This document shows, piece after piece, positions 16,459 to 23,782 of a DNA stretch of 29,922 nucleotides. The notes under the pieces are model-generated. The model saw only the letters and a list, made by a program, of their open reading frames with translations, was not told the DNA's origin and made no database searches. The position numbers and the translations under genes were made by a program. The stretch lies in contig JAZRMK010000030.1 in the NCBI GenBank assembly GCA_045647525.1, positions 1-29,922 of the forward strand, read 5' to 3'. The stretch comes from UMGS172 sp045647525 (GTDB lineage: Bacteria; Bacillota; Clostridia; Oscillospirales; Acutalibacteraceae). The first letter of the stretch is position 1. The number at the start of each line of letters is the position of its first letter.

Positions 16459-16596
16459 TTAGCAGCAGCTATCACAGCCGTTACCACAGCCATTGCCACA
16501 GCCGTTACCACAGCCGTTGCCGTTACCGCAGCAGCAGAAAATGATAATAAGAAGAATGATTATCCAGCAGCAGTTACCGTTACCGAATCCACACAT
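16459..16596 (-). CDS. Small cysteine-rich membrane-anchored peptide (45 aa)
   Basis: A 45-residue peptide with 12 cysteines (2, 9, 10, 21-23, 29, 33, 37, 41, 44, 45). An MCGFGNGNCC head is followed by a ten-residue hydrophobic core WIIILLIIIF (11-20), then CCC and four Gly/Asn-Gly-Cys repeats. It resembles the small Gly/Cys-rich proteins that databases label 'high-cysteine' in Clostridia; no function is established that I know of. AGGAGG lies 8 nt before the ATG and a strong terminator follows, so it is very likely a real single-gene unit. The hydrophobic stretch is short for a full membrane span. Roles in metal or thiol binding or in the spore coat are only guesses. Confidence 0.8.
   Translation of the reverse strand: MCGFGNGNCCWIIILLIIIFCCCGNGNGCGNGCGNGCGNGCDSCC
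16474..16521. repeat. Four 12-bp tandem repeats within the cysteine-rich gene
   Basis: Units ACAGCCGTTACC, ACAGCCATTGCC, ACAGCCGTTACC and ACAGCCGTTGCC (plus-strand reading) encode the GNGC repeats. Such repeats can expand or shrink by slippage without breaking the frame. Confidence 0.85.
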
Positions 16597-16687
16597 GTGT
16601 TTTTCCTCCTTTCATATCTTCTAAAACATTTTATGAATGCAAAGGAAAAAGTGTTAAACTCTTTTAATAGAAATTCATTGGGAAATA

Positions 16688-16704
16688 TTTGACTATCTTT
16701 GACC
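16688..16704 (-). promoter_or_regulatory. CtsR operator over the ctsR -35 box
   Basis: TTTGACTATCTTTGACC (plus-strand reading) is the reverse complement of the CtsR tandem heptamer RGTCAAA-NAN-RGTCAAA, a perfect match. It overlaps the -35 box of the ctsR promoter, so ctsR-clpC is autoregulated. Confidence 0.93.
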
Positions 16705-16717
16705 AACGCGGTATAAT
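16689..16717 (+). promoter_or_regulatory. Sigma-A promoter of ctsR-clpC
   Basis: TTGACT (16689-16694), a 17-nt spacer and TATAAT (16712-16717), 28 nt before the ctsR start. Confidence 0.88.
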
Positions 16718-16745
16718 TTTATAAAATAAATCGCGGAGGATTATT

Positions 16746-17198
16746 ATGCGACTTAGTGATGTTATTGCGGCTGAAATAAATAGGATACTTAACGAATCTG
16801 CAAACGGCGTTGCCGAGATAAAGCGCAACGATTTGGCGGTACAGTTGGGTTGTGTTCCAAGTCAGATAAACTATGTTTTGGCATCAAGGTTTATACCTGA
16901 GCAGGGGTATATTGTTGAAAGCCGCAGAGGCGGTGGAGGTTTTATAAAGATAAAAAGAGTTACGCTTAATAAATCGTCTGCAATAATGCATATCGTGAAT
17001 TCAATAGGACTTGAAATTGATGATCTGGCGGCAAGAGTCATACTGGAAAACTGTGTTAACGGCGGTTTGCTTGATTCGAAATCCGCAAAACTAATGTATT
17101 CTGCGGTGTCGTCGGCTGTAATGCGTCAGGTTCCCGTTGAGATGAGAAAACGGCTGCGTGCCGATATTTTAAAGCAAATGTTGTTGGTCGAAATTTAA
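16746..17198 (+). CDS. ctsR: Transcriptional repressor CtsR
   Basis: 150 residues, the usual CtsR length. The N-terminal winged helix (1-70) has RNDLAVQLGCVPSQINYVLASRF as the recognition region and the beta-wing RRGGGGFIKI (60-69), whose tetraglycine loop is the family's intrinsic heat sensor. The C-terminal helical domain mediates dimerisation and protease targeting. It represses class III heat-shock genes by binding tandem heptamers; two perfect boxes occur here, at its own promoter and before hrcA. GGAGGA precedes the ATG. In the model operon ctsR is followed by mcsA and mcsB, which modulate it; here clpC follows directly after 117 nt. Confidence 0.97.
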   Translation: MRLSDVIAAEINRILNESANGVAEIKRNDLAVQLGCVPSQINYVLASRFIPEQGYIVESRRGGGGFIKIKRVTLNKSSAIMHIVNSIGLEIDDLAARVILENCVNGGLLDSKSAKLMYSAVSSAVMRQVPVEMRKRLRADILKQMLLVEI

Positions 17199-17315
17199 AA
17201 CAGGCTTCGGTAAACAACACTTAAACTGTCAATACTAAATGATGTGGCCATTAAGGCTTAAAGCAAGATGTTTATGGGTAGGAAACTATTGCACTTTATT
17301 TAGGAGTTGGTAAGT

Positions 17316-19775
17316 ATGAAATATAATTTCGGTGGGTTTACCGGTAAAGCAAATTCGGCTGTAAATGCGGCTATTTCCATTGCCGAAGGATTAGGACACA
17401 CTTATGTCGGCAGTGAACATTTGTTGCAAGGTCTTATATATGAACGTGACAGTGTTGCGAGTGAGATACTTTTAGGATTTGGTGTAAGTAATGATGTTTT
17501 GAGTAAGCTTATTTTGAAAAGTATAGGTAGTGGAGCACCGACATCACTCAGTCCCGAACATATGACTCCAAGGGCAAAGCGTGTATTGGAAGTGGCTGTG
17601 CAGGGAAGTCGTGAAATGGGTAATTCGTTTGTTGGAACCGAGCACATTTTGCTTGGAATACTGAGTGAGGGCGATAATTACGCCATAAAATTTTTAAAGG
17701 AACTCGACGTAGATATTGCTATCTTGACCGAAAAGACCTTGGAAATCGCGGGTGCTGATCTCAATTCTCTAAAACACGGAGATAGTAAACGAAAGTCAAG
17801 TGAGCCTAAAAACAGCACTGCCAAAAAACAGACCAGAACACCTACTGTCGATAAATTTGCAAAAGACCTTACCGAGATGGCAAGAATGGGGAAAATTGAT
17901 CCGGTAATAGGACGAAAACTTGAAATAGACAGAATTATTCAGATACTTTGCAGAAGAACAAAAAATAATCCGTGTTTAATTGGTGAGCCGGGTGTCGGTA
18001 AAACGGCGGTCGTAGAGGGCTTAGCGTTGAAGATTGCTGAGGGCAATGCCCCCGAATTGCTTAAAAATAAGCGCGTAATGGAGCTTGATCTTACAGGAAT
18101 GATAGCCGGCACAAAGTATCGGGGAGATTTTGAAGAGCGCATAAAGGCAGCCATCGACGAGGTCATAGCATCTGATGATATCATACTTTTTATTGATGAG
18201 ATTCATACAATCGTCGGAGCAGGTTCGTCATCCGAAGGTTCTATTGACGCCGCAAATATATTAAAGCCCTCTTTGGCACGCGGTGAGTTTCAGGTTATAG
18301 GTGCCACCACATTGGACGAATATCGTCAAAATATCGAAAAAGACAGTGCTTTGGAAAGAAGGTTTCAATCTGTTATTGTTGGTGAACCGAGTGAAGAGGA
18401 TGCAATAGAAATTTTAAAGGGTTTGCGTGAAAAATACGAAGAACACCATAAGGTGAAGATAACTGATGAAGCAATAGAAGCGGCAGTTAAACTGTCTGCA
18501 AGGTATATTGCCGACCGATTCTTGCCTGATAAGGCTATTGACCTCATTGATGAAGCGGCTTCAAGAGTAAGACTGAAAAAATCGGTGACACCTGATGAGG
18601 TGAAAAGGCTTGAAAGGGAAATTAAAAACATTGAATCAGGGAAAATTGAGGCAATCGAAAACCAGGATTTTGAAAAAGCTGCCAACCTGCGTGACAGACA
18701 ACAGGAACTGTCCTCAAAGTTGAGGGCACTAAGAAATGAAAGAAAGTCAATGGGGCCGTTTTCAGATAAAGTGACAGAGGAAAATATTGCTGAACTCGTT
18801 TCGCAAAACACAGGCATTCCGGTAGCCAGCCTTACGGAAGAGGAAAGCCAACGTCTTTTAAAATTAGAAACGGTATTAAGTAATCGAATTGTTGGTCAAA
18901 AGGCGGCTGTAAATCTTATAGCAAAGGCTATAAGAAGAGGAAGAGTTGGGTTGAAGGACCCTAAAAGACCCATCGGCTCGTTTATCTTTTTAGGTCCCAC
19001 GGGCGTTGGTAAAACGGAACTTTGCAAGGCCTTAGCAGAAGCGATGTTCGGCAGCGAAAACTCTATTGTACGACTGGATATGTCGGAGTATATGGAAAAG
19101 CACAATGTATCCCGTCTTATCGGTTCTCCACCCGGATACGTTGGATTTGAAGAAGGCGGTCAACTGACCGAAAAGGTAAGAAGGGCTCCATATTCCGTGG
19201 TGCTTTTTGATGAAATAGAAAAGGCGCATCACGATGTTTTTAATGTCTTGTTGCAGATTTTGGAGGACGGAATTCTGACCGATTCACAAGGCAGAACGGT
19301 CAGCTTTAAAAATACTGTCATCATAATGACTTCAAATCTCGGTGCAAGGCATCTTACGGATAAGAAAGGAATGCTTGGCTTCGGGGATATGCCTGGTGAT
19401 ATCAACGCAAAGCAAAAAATCACCGATGAGCTTAAAAATACCTTTAAACCCGAATTCCTTAATCGTGTTGACGATGTGGTTGTATTCGATAAGTTGACCA
19501 AGGAGGAAATAAAAGAAATAGCTGTAAAAATGCTCGATACTTTAAAGGAAAGAATGGAGAATATGGATATCTCTATTTGTTTTGATGAATCAGCAGTGGA
19601 CGCATTGGCAGAAGTGGGGTTTGATGAAAATTATGGAGCCAGACCGTTACGACGTGCAATTACGAGCAAAATAGAGGATGCTTTAAGCGAAAAGATCCTT
19701 GAAAAAACCGTGAAAACGGGTGACAGGGTTGTTTGCAGTTTTAAAGAAAATGATTTTTGTTTTTCGGTCAATTAA
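17316..19775 (+). CDS. clpC: ATP-dependent Clp protease ATP-binding subunit ClpC
   Basis: 819 residues, the normal ClpC architecture: a double Clp-N repeat (about 1-145), the first AAA+ module with Walker A GEPGVGKT (about 222-229), a middle domain with a UVR motif (EAIENQDFEKAANLRDRQQ, about 445-465), the second AAA+ module with GPTGVGKTE (about 560-568), and the C-terminal small domain with FDENYGARPLRRAI. It unfolds substrates for ClpP. The proteolytic ClpP is not in the window; the TepA homologue at 20501 is not a substitute. AGGAG lies 9 nt before the ATG at 17316. It is co-transcribed with ctsR. A terminator-like hairpin starts 18 nt after the stop. Confidence 0.97.
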   Translation: MKYNFGGFTGKANSAVNAAISIAEGLGHTYVGSEHLLQGLIYERDSVASEILLGFGVSNDVLSKLILKSIGSGAPTSLSPEHMTPRAKRVLEVAVQGSREMGNSFVGTEHILLGILSEGDNYAIKFLKELDVDIAILTEKTLEIAGADLNSLKHGDSKRKSSEPKNSTAKKQTRTPTVDKFAKDLTEMARMGKIDPVIGRKLEIDRIIQILCRRTKNNPCLIGEPGVGKTAVVEGLALKIAEGNAPELLKNKRVMELDLTGMIAGTKYRGDFEERIKAAIDEVIASDDIILFIDEIHTIVGAGSSSEGSIDAANILKPSLARGEFQVIGATTLDEYRQNIEKDSALERRFQSVIVGEPSEEDAIEILKGLREKYEEHHKVKITDEAIEAAVKLSARYIADRFLPDKAIDLIDEAASRVRLKKSVTPDEVKRLEREIKNIESGKIEAIENQDFEKAANLRDRQQELSSKLRALRNERKSMGPFSDKVTEENIAELVSQNTGIPVASLTEEESQRLLKLETVLSNRIVGQKAAVNLIAKAIRRGRVGLKDPKRPIGSFIFLGPTGVGKTELCKALAEAMFGSENSIVRLDMSEYMEKHNVSRLIGSPPGYVGFEEGGQLTEKVRRAPYSVVLFDEIEKAHHDVFNVLLQILEDGILTDSQGRTVSFKNTVIIMTSNLGARHLTDKKGMLGFGDMPGDINAKQKITDELKNTFKPEFLNRVDDVVVFDKLTKEEIKEIAVKMLDTLKERMENMDISICFDESAVDALAEVGFDENYGARPLRRAITSKIEDALSEKILEKTVKTGDRVVCSFKENDFCFSVN

Positions 19776-19792
19776 ATAGTCCGGACAACCGC

Positions 19793-19831
19793 AAAACCGC
19801 CTGCATACAATAGTATGGAGGTGGTTTTTTT
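19793..19831 (+). terminator. Terminator-like hairpin overlapping the next gene's ribosome binding site
   Basis: The arms 19796-19808 and 19813-19825 pair with one G-G mismatch around an AATA loop, and A4/T7 ends extend the stem and give a U run. The right arm contains GGAGGTGG (19817-19824), the ribosome binding site for the TTG at 19830, whose first bases lie in the T run. It could terminate clpC transcription, mask translation of the next gene, or both. Confidence 0.75.
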
Positions 19832-20372
19832 GGCGTCGGTATTGCTGTTAGACGGCTTTTCGGAGGACTCTGTTTACGTTGACGGAAAGACGCCCCAAGA
19901 TTTAGAAAACATCTTTCTTCCGTTTCTTCAAAGTTTGTTGCTGTATAACGGAATTGATGCAGAGATATTTAAGCAAAAAGGGATAGAATGGGATTACAAA
20001 ATAATCGGTAAAACTGATAAAAATTTGATTTATCTGCCGATTTTTTCGGCTACCGACAATGTATCGTCAAAAATATCTTTTATTTATACCGATACAACTG
20101 CTCCTGAAAGTGTATCATTCCGTATCGCTTCGAGTATAAGACGTAACTGTGAAGAAGTGGATTCAGAAAAGGTCGTTTTTATAAACGCGCTTCACGAAAG
20201 GGATAATTTTAAAAGATATTCGCCGATAATTGTAGATAATTTGCGTATTTCAAACGAATCGACCGAATTTTTAAAAACAGAAGAGATGTTGTTTAAACGA
20301 GCAGGAATTATTGCAAAAAGTATCTGCGAATTTTATGAAGGATTTTTCCGTAAACCGCAAATGTGGGTGTAA
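19830..20372 (+). CDS. Unrecognised 180-aa protein, possibly a degenerate cell-wall amidase
   Basis: I do not recognise this protein with confidence. The overall pattern recalls the Amidase_3 fold (N-acetylmuramoyl-L-alanine amidase). The start is LLLDGF, where amidases have a DPGHGG zinc motif, followed by a helix ending LLLYNGIDAEIF, like L...G..V..TR. Near the end, PIIVDNLRISNESTEFL resembles the PAVLVELGFLSN block, followed by a helix RAGIIAKSICEFYEGFF like the amidase C-terminus. The zinc-binding His and Glu residues are not seen, so any amidase activity would be lost. There is no signal peptide or clear membrane span. The TTG start at 19830 has GGAGG 8 nt upstream, but that site is inside a hairpin; an ATG at 19815 lies within the ribosome binding site region. 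It is read in the same direction as clpC. Confidence 0.65.
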   Translation: MASVLLLDGFSEDSVYVDGKTPQDLENIFLPFLQSLLLYNGIDAEIFKQKGIEWDYKIIGKTDKNLIYLPIFSATDNVSSKISFIYTDTTAPESVSFRIASSIRRNCEEVDSEKVVFINALHERDNFKRYSPIIVDNLRISNESTEFLKTEEMLFKRAGIIAKSICEFYEGFFRKPQMWV

Positions 20373-20408
20373 GAGGATAAATTTATTGCTATATATTGTA
20401 TAATTTAC

Positions 20409-20437
20409 TTGAATTGTCGTGTTTAATGTGGTAATAT
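20409..20437 (+). promoter_or_regulatory. Promoter for tepA-ftsK-ygiQ
   Basis: TTGAAT (20409-20414), a 17-nt spacer and TAATAT (20432-20437), 63 nt before the tepA start. Confidence 0.6.
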
Positions 20438-20500
20438 AAATTTGTATAGTTATGCGTGTTTTGGGAATGATATCATAAAACTAAAAAGAAGGTTTTATAT

Positions 20501-21232
20501 ATGCTTTTTCAAAATGCCAAAAACAAGGTTGACACCGAAGAGAACAATAACAATGACCGTAATAATAACAATGACGACGATAAAGGTCAGTTTCAAACGA
20601 TTGAGGATATGGGGTCGGTTACTGCAAAAGGCAAACATCCGATTCACTGTCTTACCATTATCGGTCAGATTGAAGGACATAGCGTTTTACCGTCCGATGC
20701 AAAGACTACCAAGTATGAACACGTTATCCCGCAACTTGTTTCGGTTGAGGAGGATAAATCCATAAAGGGTATGATGATCATTCTCAATACCGTCGGCGGT
20801 GATGTTGAGGCAGGGTTGGCACTTGCCGAACTTATCGCCGGTATGAGCAAGCCCACCGTCTCTTTGGTTTTGGGCGGCGGTCATTCGATAGGTGTGCCGT
20901 TGGCGGTTTCTGCCAAATGTTCATTTATAGTGCCGTCTGCAACTATGACGGTGCATCCGGTACGCTCAAATGGGTTGGTTCTCGGCGTTCCGCAGACGTT
21001 GGATTTTTTTGAAAGAATGCAAAAACGCATTACGGATTTTGTGGTGGCCAACTCTAATGTATCTGCACAAAAATTTTCCGATATGATGCTTAATACCGAC
21101 GAATTAACCACCGATATGGGTACGGTTTTAGACGGCAAAATGGCGGTGGAGTGCGGTCTTATTGATAAGATCGGCAGTCTTTCGGATGCGTTGAGCGAAC
21201 TTTACAAAATGATAGAAAATTCCGAAGGGTAA
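20501..21232 (+). CDS. tepA: TepA/ClpP-like serine protease
   Basis: 243 residues. A polar Asn/Asp-rich N-terminus (about 5-30) precedes a ClpP/crotonase fold. The oxyanion strand NTVGGDVEAGLALAE (96-110) is followed by the nucleophile Ser129 in GGGHSIGVPLA and the catalytic His152 in TVHPVR. This matches the translocation-enhancing protein family (TepA/YmfB), a ClpP-like cytoplasmic protease without ClpP's ring partners. Its position directly before ftsK/spoIIIE matches the Bacillus order and supports the call. AAGG lies 8 nt before the ATG. A 10-bp hairpin without a T run spans the stop codon (21221-21245) and probably does not end transcription. Confidence 0.88.
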   Translation: MLFQNAKNKVDTEENNNNDRNNNNDDDKGQFQTIEDMGSVTAKGKHPIHCLTIIGQIEGHSVLPSDAKTTKYEHVIPQLVSVEEDKSIKGMMIILNTVGGDVEAGLALAELIAGMSKPTVSLVLGGGHSIGVPLAVSAKCSFIVPSATMTVHPVRSNGLVLGVPQTLDFFERMQKRITDFVVANSNVSAQKFSDMMLNTDELTTDMGTVLDGKMAVECGLIDKIGSLSDALSELYKMIENSEG

Positions 21233-21286
21233 AACACCTTTCGGATAATACATAAAAGTTTCTTTAATGGGAGAGGTAACATTTAT

Positions 21287-23782
21287 ATGGGAAACACAAA
21301 GAAGAAAAGCAGTAAGAAAACAACTTCACGTTCCAAGAACACAGATGTTGCTACAAGTGTTGCACAGCGTCAGATGGTTTCGGTTCTTATGTTTACACTT
21401 TCGGTGTTCTGGCTTTTGGTTGCCATTATACCGGGTGAAGCGGGTTGGACTGTTATGCATAATTTCTTTTTGGGAACGTTTGGTTTCTTCGGTTACACGT
21501 TGCCTGTGGTTTTGGGAACGATTTCCGTTCTTGTGGCTATGGAAAAACTTAACGGAAAACCGTTGTTGCGAATTATCCAAATGTTGATTCTTATGGTTCT
21601 TATATCGGCTTTTGCGAACATAATTGCAATTTCGCCTAACAGTGCCAATTTCGGTGATTGTATTAAGCGTTCATACATAGCAGGCAATAAAAATGGTGGA
21701 TTTTTCGGAGCGCTTTTCGGGTATCCGATGTATTATCTTTTGAAGAATCCGGGAGCATGGATAGTTTGTGCTCTGCTTATTTTTGCCGCAGTTATGATAA
21801 TGTCGGGCACCACCCTTATGGCACTTTACAGAGCTTTGAGTAAGCCCGTTAAGTCCACATATCAGGCGGTTGAAACTGCATATAATGATCAGGTTGAACG
21901 CAGACGTTCTACACCTGTTATCGATATTCCTCTTGATGATGAGGAGCCTGTAAGACGTGAACCCAAGCGCAGACTTTCTCTTGATGAAAAACGTCGCGGA
22001 GTAGTTAAGAAATACCGTGAACTCGATAAAGAGGGAATGGAGGATATTACATCCGATTCTAAGGGTGAAAAGGCTGCTAATGCCGCTGTTGCTGCTGCGG
22101 TTTCTAAAATTGCTCCCGCAGTGGCTGAAAGAGCTGACAGTGAATTTGAGGCTGAGAGTCGCGCAAATAATGGCGGTGCTGATATGACCGACATTATCAA
22201 CAAGGTCAACGCAGAGGCAGATGGAAAGGGGTCTATTGCCGACGAGACCAAAAAAATGGAACTTGAACTTAACGAAGGTAGCGCTATTTCCATTGAAACT
22301 CAGCAAACCGAGTATAAGTATCCGCCTATTTCGCTTTTGTCTGAGCCTACGGTTGAAAGTACAAAGAGTATTACCGCAGAGCTTGAACAAACTGCAACTT
22401 TGCTTGTTGATACACTGCGCAGTTTTGGCGTTGAATCGAGAATCATCAATATCAGCCGCGGTCCTTCGGTAACGCGTTATGAACTTCAACCTGCGGCTGG
22501 TGTTAAAATCAGTAAGATCACTAATTTGGCAGACGATATTGCTTTGAACCTTGCTACCGCCGGCGTGCGTATTGAGGCACCTATTCCCAATAAACCTGCC
22601 GTGGGTATTGAGGTTCCCAATAAGAACAACAGTGTCGTTAAGATTCGTGAAATCATTGATTCTCAGGCTTTTTCGAATTCGAAGAGCAAGATCTCGATGG
22701 CACTCGGTAAGGATATTTCGGGTGAGCAGAGGGTTACCGATATTGCCAAGATGCCTCACGGACTTATTGCAGGTGCTACCGGCTCAGGTAAATCGGTATG
22801 TATCAACTCAATGATCATGAGTATACTTTATAAGGCAAATCCCGAAGAGGTAAAGCTTTTGCTTATCGACCCGAAGGTTGTTGAACTCAGTATTTATAAC
22901 GGTATTCCTCACTTGATAGTACCCGTTGTTACCGACCCCAGAAAAGCCGCAGGAGCTCTTGGCTGGGCGGTTATGGAGATGGAACGCAGATATAAGTTGT
23001 TTGACGAATATCACGTCAGAAATTTAAGCGGATACAACGAGCAGGCAGCAAAACGTGATGATATGATGAAATTGCCGCATATCGTTATCGTTATCGACGA
23101 GCTTGCCGATCTTATGATGACTTCACCCAGAGAGGTTGAAGATTCTATCTGCCGTATAGCGCAAAAAGCTCGTGCCGCAGGTATGCATATGATCGTTGCG
23201 ACCCAGCGTCCGTCGGTTGATGTTGTTACGGGTCTTATTAAGGCGAATATTCCTACGCGTATTGCATTTGCGGTCTCCTCGCAGGTTGACAGTAAGACCA
23301 TTATCGATATCGGCGGTGCAGAAAAACTGATGGGTAAGGGTGATATGCTCTTTTTCCCGACAGGCGCTATCAAGCCCGAAAGAATTCAGGGTTGTTTTGT
23401 CAGTGATGCTGAGGTTGAGAAGGTCGTTAACTATCTGAAGAGTGACCTTAGAAGCGAGTATGACGAGGACGTTATGAACGAGATAGAACGTCAAGCCGCA
23501 AAGGAAAAGGCTGCCAAAAGCGGTATGCCTGAGGATGCGGTTGAGGATGACGGTGACGTTATGCTCGATGCAGCTATCGAATGTGTTGTTGATGCAGGAC
23601 AGGCTTCTACCTCTCTTTTGCAGAGAAGGTTGAAACTCGGTTATGCGCGTGCAGCCCGTATCATTGACCAGATGGAAGAAAGAGGAATAGTAGGTCCGTA
23701 TGAAGGCTCTAAGCCTCGTAAGGTTCTGATTTCAAAGGAAAGTTTATTAGAAATGAAAGCAGGTCAGTCCGATAGTGAGTAA
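21287..23782 (+). CDS. ftsK: DNA translocase FtsK/SpoIIIE
   Basis: 831 residues. A basic N-terminal tail precedes four membrane spans (within about 28-190), then an Ala- and charge-rich linker (about 195-330). The RecA-like motor has Walker A GATGSGKS (about 496-503) and the Walker B region IVIVIDELADLMM. The C-terminal gamma winged helix (LLQRRLKLGYARAARIIDQME, about 775-800) reads polar DNA sequences. The protein pumps chromosomal DNA through the division or sporulation septum. GAGAGG lies 10 nt before the ATG at 21287. Whether it is the vegetative or the sporulation form cannot be told by sequence alone. Its last 8 bases overlap the ygiQ gene. Confidence 0.96.
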   Translation: MGNTKKKSSKKTTSRSKNTDVATSVAQRQMVSVLMFTLSVFWLLVAIIPGEAGWTVMHNFFLGTFGFFGYTLPVVLGTISVLVAMEKLNGKPLLRIIQMLILMVLISAFANIIAISPNSANFGDCIKRSYIAGNKNGGFFGALFGYPMYYLLKNPGAWIVCALLIFAAVMIMSGTTLMALYRALSKPVKSTYQAVETAYNDQVERRRSTPVIDIPLDDEEPVRREPKRRLSLDEKRRGVVKKYRELDKEGMEDITSDSKGEKAANAAVAAAVSKIAPAVAERADSEFEAESRANNGGADMTDIINKVNAEADGKGSIADETKKMELELNEGSAISIETQQTEYKYPPISLLSEPTVESTKSITAELEQTATLLVDTLRSFGVESRIINISRGPSVTRYELQPAAGVKISKITNLADDIALNLATAGVRIEAPIPNKPAVGIEVPNKNNSVVKIREIIDSQAFSNSKSKISMALGKDISGEQRVTDIAKMPHGLIAGATGSGKSVCINSMIMSILYKANPEEVKLLLIDPKVVELSIYNGIPHLIVPVVTDPRKAAGALGWAVMEMERRYKLFDEYHVRNLSGYNEQAAKRDDMMKLPHIVIVIDELADLMMTSPREVEDSICRIAQKARAAGMHMIVATQRPSVDVVTGLIKANIPTRIAFAVSSQVDSKTIIDIGGAEKLMGKGDMLFFPTGAIKPERIQGCFVSDAEVEKVVNYLKSDLRSEYDEDVMNEIERQAAKEKAAKSGMPEDAVEDDGDVMLDAAIECVVDAGQASTSLLQRRLKLGYARAARIIDQMEERGIVGPYEGSKPRKVLISKESLLEMKAGQSDSE

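Noticed and set aside
16438..16692. Plus-strand 84-codon frame rich in Ala/Thr/Val across the cysteine-rich region
   Set aside because: It has no ribosome binding site, begins in the terminator hairpin, and is the antisense of the 12-bp repeats; the minus-strand gene has a strong site and a terminator.
17199..17315. Remnant of mcsA or a small RNA between ctsR and clpC
   Set aside because: No Cys-pair zinc motif in any frame, no strong hairpin and no T run; it looks like a plain leader for clpC.
20501..21232. TepA homologue as the ClpP partner of ClpC
   Set aside because: It keeps the Ser/His pair but follows the TepA family in length, N-terminus and position before ftsK, not ClpP.
21221..21245. 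10-bp hairpin over the tepA stop codon as a terminator
   Set aside because: No T run follows and ftsK begins 41 nt later in the same direction; more likely a minor mRNA structure.
21671..22759. Minus-strand 362-codon frame inside ftsK
   Set aside because: It is antisense to a conserved gene, rich in Asn/Cys/Arg without any domain, and lacks a ribosome binding site; a by-product of codon bias.
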